Assembly: GCA_964455095.1 (NCBI GenBank)
Contig: CAYVUV010000366.1
Coordinates: forward strand, 1-19,738
Source: CAYVUV01 sp964455095
Lineage (GTDB): Bacteria > Desulfobacterota > Binatia > HRBIN30 > CADEER01
Reading direction: 5' to 3'
DNA length: 19,738 nt
Position 1 is the first letter of the stretch; every line of letters starts with the position of its first letter. Below the pieces are notes generated by a model, which ran no database searches, had not been told where the DNA came from, and was given only the letters and a program-made list of their open reading frames with translations. Shown here piece after piece: positions 16,801 through 19,738 of the stretch. The position numbers and the translations under genes are program-made.

Positions 16801-17542
16801 TGGTGAAGCCGCCGACATTGCACGGCGGGGCGACGAGGTTGTCGTCGAGGTTGGTGTCATCGCAGACCACGCCTTCGGACAGCGTGGTGGTGCGGTTGCC
16901 GGAGTGGAACACGGCCGCGTAGACGCGGGTGCCGTCGGGGCTGACGGCGAGGGCGCGCGGCGTATCGCCAAACAGGGTCAGGATCGCAATCGGCGAGCCG
17001 CCCAGCGTGGCGCCGAGATTGGTGGCGTCGAACACCCAGACATCGGCGCGGCCGACACCGGCGGTCGTCAGCTGCGGATCGTTCGGATTGTTCTGACCAC
17101 GGTGCGCGGCGGTGATGAAGGCGCGGTTGTTGCCCGGGCCGCCGAAGACGATGTCGCGCGGCTCGTCGCCGACCAGCAGTGTGCGCGTGACGCGCGGCGG
17201 CGAGCTGCCAACGTCGACGATGCTGATGCTGTCCGACAGGTGGTTGATCACCCACACCTCGGAGTTGCTGCGCGCGGCGACGGCGACGGGCTCCAATCCC
17301 ACCGGAACCGAGCCGTTGTGCGTCAGGCCCGAGGCGTCGACATCGAAGATCTCGAGCCGGCCGTCCGGCGTGTTGGCGGCGAACAGGCGCGTGCCGTCCG
17401 GCGACAGCGCCAGTGGCCGCACCGGACCGGTCTCGAACGTCGTGAACGCCGCCGTGGCCGCGGTCGCCCCGACGAGCAGCGTGAGCAGCGCAGCGCACAG
17501 CGCGGACGCCTGCCGCACCCGACAATCCGGAATCACCCGCAT
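13892..17542 (-). CDS. Secreted YVTN beta-propeller/di-heme cytochrome protein with Thr-Pro linker
   Basis: A 1216-residue exported protein. A signal peptide (~1-31, ALCAALLTLLVGATAATAA) is followed by a YVTN/YncE-type propeller to ~510 (LALSPDGTRLFAAN, LSDSISIVDV, ALAVSPDGTRVYAA). Two c-type heme motifs follow: CSSCH at 524-528 and CVGCH at 688-692, in a cytochrome c peroxidase/MauG-like setting. A calcium-type DRDEDGFFDRDE motif at about 903-914 precedes a 113-residue Thr/Pro linker (931-1043). A C-terminal domain of ~170 residues (CANITGARLKISNN onward, ending in Cys-rich TWAGGGKVLNC) is unknown to me. It probably catalyses a heme redox step in the periplasm or on the cell surface; substrate unknown. 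ATG 17542 has a strong GGGGGAG site 6 nt upstream and starts the signal peptide, so longer starts are rejected. It lies 77 nt behind the lipoprotein gene. Confidence 0.85.
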   Translation of the reverse strand: MRVIPDCRVRQASALCAALLTLLVGATAATAAFTTFETGPVRPLALSPDGTRLFAANTPDGRLEIFDVDASGLTHNGSVPVGLEPVAVAARSNSEVWVINHLSDSISIVDVGSSPPRVTRTLLVGDEPRDIVFGGPGNNRAFITAAHRGQNNPNDPQLTTAGVGRADVWVFDATNLGATLGGSPIAILTLFGDTPRALAVSPDGTRVYAAVFHSGNRTTTLSEGVVCDDTNLDDNLVAPPCNVGGFTMPGGLPLPENDVHGANRPEVGLIVKFNGTNWVDQLNRNWNNGVRFNLPDKDVFVIDAMSTPPAQLAGAAGFYSGVGTVLFNMIAHPTNGKVYVSNTEARNEVRFEGPGTTGGTTVQGHLHEARITVLDGASVLPRHLNKHINYTVRPAPVGVKDNTLATPVDMALTSDGTTLYVAAFGSSKVGVFNTAQLDNDTFTPNGANYIAVNGGGPGGLALDETNGFLYVLTRFDNGIAVIDTATKTEVDHLPLYNPEPPSVVVGRRFLYDAFFTSSNGEASCSSCHIFGDFDSLAWDLGNPDDETLNNPIPIKLQTFAPGDTFIDFHPMKGPMTTQSLRGMANHGSMHWRGDRTGGNDPGGSAFDEDAAFKKFNVAFAGLLGRNGPLTNAEMQAFTDFILQVVYPPNPIRSLDNQLNGNQLAGRNFMTGSRRADGLPLGGGTGFNCVGCHTLDPAQGFFGGDGQASFENETQIFKVAHLRNMYQKVGMFGMPQIDFLGGGDNGHKGDQIRGFGFLHDGSVDTMFRFLNATVFDSAFADTVGFQNDTQRRNVEQFLLAFDTNIAPMVGQQITLTSTNAGTVGTRINDMLARAAAGECDVIVKGTLAGVQRGWYRTGAGTFQSDKTAEAPVSDAALRALAATAGQELTYTAAPLGSAVRAGVDRDEDGFFDRDELDGGSDPADPNSIPGGPTPTFTPTPTNTATATRTPTNTPTRTPTRTPTQTPTLTSTPTETPTATETPTFTATSTRTSTPTRTPTRTATPTFTSTRTPTATPTFTNTPTATPTSTDTPTATPTFTASPAPCANITGARLKISNNLAPGGDEKIKFDGELQLAVLAPPIDPIANGLQFTVTGGPGNPVVFTRQIPAGESASPSLPGWKRNGAGTRWTFKDANGALAGGITKVIVKSGATPGSYRIKIKGRAGDFQVEAAELPVSVEVVLGGAAQEFAGQCGEASLAGPSPACTWAGGGKVLNCR
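14414..14752. repeat. Low-complexity repeat encoding the Thr-Pro linker
   Basis: About 339 bp of degenerate 6- to 12-bp repeats based on GTCGGCGT/GTCGGTGT (plus strand) encode TPTxTPT-type residues of the cytochrome protein. Such arrays change length by slippage. The peptide is likely an extended, flexible and possibly glycosylated stalk between the redox part and the C-terminal domain. Confidence 0.85.
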
Positions 17543-17590
17543 AGGAAGCTCCCCCCTTGTCGGGTGCCTACTACGGGCGCAGCGGGATTG

Positions 17591-17610
17591 CCACCGTTCT
17601 GTAACGGTGG
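17591..17610. terminator. Hairpin between lipoprotein and cytochrome genes
   Basis: CCACCGTT and AACGGTGG pair perfectly around a CTGT loop, 9 nt after the lipoprotein stop and 48 nt before the cytochrome start. With no T-run it may attenuate rather than end transcription, or stabilise the upstream mRNA, letting the two genes be expressed at different levels. Confidence 0.5.
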
Positions 17611-17619
17611 GTGGGGCTC

Positions 17620-19104
17620 CTACTCGGCCAGAATCAACACATTCGCTACATCGCCGACAACCGTGTCGACGCCCGCGAAGGGCAGCACGAACGTGCCGGG
17701 GCCGGTCGAGTCCGTCAGCCGGCTGCAATCGAAGTTCTGCCCGGTGGCCGAAAACGTCACCGTGCCGCCCTGGATTGGATTGAGCACCTCGGCGCGCCCG
17801 TTAGCCGTCGTCAGCACCACGTCGAAGCCGGAGCCAAAGGGCCGGTCGTCGCAATCGCTGGCCACACCACTGGGGAGATTGAGGAACGACGCGCGCACGT
17901 TGATGGCAGCCGCACCGGCACCGGCGTCGGTACCGAGGCCGCTCGTGGTGACGACTGCGTCGGCCGGCTCGTCGCCGCGGCTATCCTGGGAGGCCAGCAC
18001 GTCGTACGCCGTGCCGCCATTGCAATCGATGCTGCCGCTGCTGCCCTGTGAGAAGAGCTTGACGCACAGGACGCTCGCGTCGCGAAGCCGAATGCCGAGC
18101 GTCGCGCTCTCGGCCAGGATCACCGGCCGCCTGCCGTCGCTGGCGGCGTCGCCGATGCACAGCCGCAGGGGGCCGCCGCTCCACGGCTGGATACTCACGT
18201 CGGTACCGTTTGAGGCCGAGGTGAGGAGCGCGCTGATCGAGTCGTCGATCGTCACCAGGCGCTCCGCCATGCCCGTGCAGTCGCGCGGATCGGTGGACGG
18301 GGTGACCCGGATGACGATCTCGCGCTCCGCGCTCAGGCGCCCATCGACGTCGCGCACGCGCGCCGCCACGATGGTGTCGCCGGTCGGGAACGCCCAGTCC
18401 CGGGCAATGGGCAGGCAGAACTGCACCAGGCTGGTTTCGTCCACGAAGCCGAAACCGAACGGCGCATCCGACATCGTGCAGGCCTGGCTGGGCACCGTCC
18501 GCCCCTCGGGCACCCCGGTGCCGTCGTTGACGCGGCAGCCGAAGTCGTTGATGGCGTTGACCACGGCGGGCGCGTTGCTGAACTGCAGGGGCGACGTGGC
18601 GGGAATGCCGCCGATTGTCGGAGGTGCCTTGTCGCATACTGCCAGACTGCCGTCGCCGAGCGGTTTCGAGACCAGGAGCTGCAGATCGGGAGTGCCGCCG
18701 CCCGCGTCGTAGGCCGACGTCCCGAGCGGGCGCCCGCCGGTGCCCTCGATGATCAGCGACATCCCCTGCCCTTGCAGGCGCACGTAGATCGGCCGCCCTT
18801 CGGTGTCGACGGCTACCGGTGTCTGCGCGACATCGTCGGCACTGGCCACACCGAAGTAGGTGATCGCCGGCGGGAGCGGCGTATCGGTCGGGGTCGGCGT
18901 CTGCGTGGGCGTCGCCGTCGCCGTCGACGTGCGCGTCACGGTGGCGGTCGCCGCCGCGGTCTGCGTCGCGGTGGCCGCCACGGTGGCGGTTGACCCGGGC
19001 ACGGTGGCCGTCGGCACCGGGGCGCGGCCGTCATCGTCGTCTCCACACCCCATCGCACCCGCAAGCACGGCGAACAGAGCCAATCCGACTACAGGCTGCC
19101 TCAT
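17620..19104 (-). CDS. Cys-rich lipoprotein with Thr-rich linker, function unknown
   Basis: A 494-residue lipoprotein: signal peptide MRQPVVGLALFAVLAGAMGC with Cys20 as lipidation site, then GDDDDG and a Thr/Ala/Pro linker (~31-79). The remaining ~415 residues carry about ten cysteines scattered in pairs, which suggests disulfides and an exported location. Strand-rich stretches (IVAARVRDVDGRLSAEREIV, ATLGIRLRDASVLCVKLF) suggest beta-sandwich modules, but I recognise no family. ATG 19104 has a GGAGGGG site 6 nt upstream. It is transcribed towards the cytochrome gene 77 nt downstream and shares its linker type, so the two may sit together on the cell surface; that link is inferred. Confidence 0.75.
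   Translation of the reverse strand: MRQPVVGLALFAVLAGAMGCGDDDDGRAPVPTATVPGSTATVAATATQTAAATATVTRTSTATATPTQTPTPTDTPLPPAITYFGVASADDVAQTPVAVDTEGRPIYVRLQGQGMSLIIEGTGGRPLGTSAYDAGGGTPDLQLLVSKPLGDGSLAVCDKAPPTIGGIPATSPLQFSNAPAVVNAINDFGCRVNDGTGVPEGRTVPSQACTMSDAPFGFGFVDETSLVQFCLPIARDWAFPTGDTIVAARVRDVDGRLSAEREIVIRVTPSTDPRDCTGMAERLVTIDDSISALLTSASNGTDVSIQPWSGGPLRLCIGDAASDGRRPVILAESATLGIRLRDASVLCVKLFSQGSSGSIDCNGGTAYDVLASQDSRGDEPADAVVTTSGLGTDAGAGAAAINVRASFLNLPSGVASDCDDRPFGSGFDVVLTTANGRAEVLNPIQGGTVTFSATGQNFDCSRLTDSTGPGTFVLPFAGVDTVVGDVANVLILAE
18868..19014. repeat. Low-complexity Thr/Ala/Pro linker of the lipoprotein
   Basis: Short degenerate repeats of GTCGGCGT, GTGGCGGT and related units encode residues ~31-79 of the lipoprotein. 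The unit resembles that at 14414-14752, but is richer in Ala. Confidence 0.75.
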
Positions 19105-19390
19105 ACACCACCCCTCCCGCGCGCATTGTTCCCGAAACCACTCGCGGGATCAAGGAAACGCAACGCTGTGAGTGAGTTAGATGTCTCCGAACGGGCGGGC
19201 GAGGCTCCGGCCGAGCCGTGGTTGGACGCGCCGGAAGGCGCAGGAGCGTCGCCCTCGCAAAGGCAAGATCTGCGCGGGAGATCCCGCTCTTGGGTTGCCG
19301 TGCTCGCAGCCGCGCAGTATGAACAGCGGGCGGTACATCCGGGGGCAGGCCGCGTGCGGGCGGCGCTCGACGACATCGGGAAACGCTGGT
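19105..19390. other. Divergent intergenic region, no gene seen
   Basis: This 286-bp spacer lies between the start codons of the lipoprotein and metallopeptidase genes, so it must hold promoters for both, though none is convincing by eye. It contains a small perfect hairpin, GCGCC-GGAA-GGCGC (about 19227-19240), and partly complementary flanks (GCGAGGCTCC near 19199 and GGAGCGTCGCCCTCGC near 19243), which together look like a degraded palindromic intergenic element. Short minus-strand frames across it are rich in Gly-Ala-Ser-Pro and look spurious. Confidence 0.4.
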
Positions 19391-19738
19391 GTGACGGAAC
19401 AGGACGCGCTCGCCGCGGCGAGCCACACGACCGATGCGGCGCCCCGCCGCGAACCTGCCGCGTGGGAAAGCTGGCCGGACGAGAAACTGCTCGACCTGCG
19501 CCTGTGCGATCTCGGTCTGCGCATCCGCGGCAGCGAGCTGCAGCCGCGCATCGCGCAGTTGTTTCGCGAGCTGCGCGCGCGCCAGATCGTCTTCCGACCG
19601 CACTTCTGGCTGTCCGACGATTGGTTCACTCCCGACGGGATTCCCGGCGTCGCCATCCCGTTCTACATGGCCCACCCGCGCCTGGCGCGGCTCGAGCTCA
19701 GCCAGATGCTCGAGGTGGAAGGCGGCACCGAGGAATGG
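19391..19738 (+). CDS. Putative zinc-binding metallopeptidase, N-terminal part (3' partial)
   Basis: From GTG 19391 an open frame of 116 codons runs to the right edge. After a ~24-residue variable leader it reads WPDEKLLDLRLCDLGLRIRG, then RPHFWLSDDWFTPDGIPGVA, then FYMAHPRLARLE and QMLEVEGG. I recognise this as the N-terminal region of the 'putative zinc-binding metallopeptidase' family, whose HExxH-like zinc site would follow within about 20 residues beyond the window. No signal peptide is seen, so it is probably cytoplasmic. GGGA lies 10 nt before the start. The family is widespread, but its substrate is not known to me. Confidence 0.8.
   Translation, partial: MTEQDALAAASHTTDAAPRREPAAWESWPDEKLLDLRLCDLGLRIRGSELQPRIAQLFRELRARQIVFRPHFWLSDDWFTPDGIPGVAIPFYMAHPRLARLELSQMLEVEGGTEEW

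Noticed and set aside
13970..18712. Very long plus-strand open frame (1580 codons)
   Set aside because: It lies antisense to the cytochrome and lipoprotein genes, which have signal peptides, heme motifs and good ribosome-binding sites. Long antisense frames are expected at this GC content, and its product is Arg/Gly/Ala-rich without motifs.
19031..19675. Minus-strand frame across the lipoprotein upstream region and the metallopeptidase
   Set aside because: It is antisense to a recognisable metallopeptidase N-terminus, with Ala/Arg/Pro-rich, motif-free sequence.
1..19738. CRISPR arrays, rRNA, tRNA genes, transposases or integrases
   Set aside because: I saw no regularly spaced repeats, RNA gene structures or transposase/integrase motifs on either strand.

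Overview
The window is a GC-rich piece of a bacterial chromosome. Most of it looks close to 70% GC by eye, but the first ~2.9 kb is clearly poorer (about 50-57% in the lines I sampled). No rRNA, tRNA or taxonomic marker is present. Two adjacent secreted proteins with long Thr-Pro linkers, a YVTN/di-heme cytochrome protein and a 'putative zinc-binding metallopeptidase' gene recall uncultured soil or sediment lineages once filed under Deltaproteobacteria, such as Binatota. That placement is inference and weak.

Layout: (1) 1-7973 is a defence and toxin-antitoxin island. It starts with a left-truncated reverse transcriptase-nitrilase fusion (DRT type 1-like, + strand). Facing it is a large DUF4062-NACHT-FGE/SUMF1 STAND protein (- strand), then a VapC45-like PIN toxin with its HTH-DUF433 antitoxin (- strand) and a small protein of unknown function. 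(2) 8087-9672 is a two-gene operon: a glutathione S-transferase-like protein and an alpha/beta-hydrolase lipoprotein. (3) 9844-11180 is a second toxin-antitoxin pair, Xre/MbcA-like antitoxin plus RES-domain toxin. (4) 11242-13780 holds a divergent pair: an alkaline-phosphatase-superfamily hydrolase (-) and a family 2 glycosyltransferase (+). (5) 13892-19104 holds two exported proteins on the minus strand, a Cys-rich lipoprotein and a YVTN-propeller di-heme cytochrome, both with Thr/Pro-rich low-complexity linkers. (6) A zinc-binding metallopeptidase gene runs off the right edge.

The most interesting part is 2.9-3.3 kb, where the reverse-transcriptase gene and the NACHT-FGE gene converge. A 26-bp perfect direct repeat starts at the last base of the RT stop codon and recurs inside the FGE domain, where it encodes PRVVRGGS. 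The outer copy sits in a 24-codon remnant of a second FGE-like reading frame on the same strand as the NACHT gene, cut off exactly where the lower-GC RT gene begins. The C-terminus of the NACHT-FGE protein has the layout of a variable region of a diversity-generating retroelement (DGR) target: RGGSW, then positions that are often Asn in this family, then LGFRV, with 21 of 23 intervening codons ending in C or T. No template repeat and no DGR-type RT are visible, so any diversification would need a DGR elsewhere or a lost one.

Two imperfect inverted repeats (9672-9754 and 13800-13869) share a related 30-nt arm (23/30 identical) and look like members of one REP-like intergenic family.
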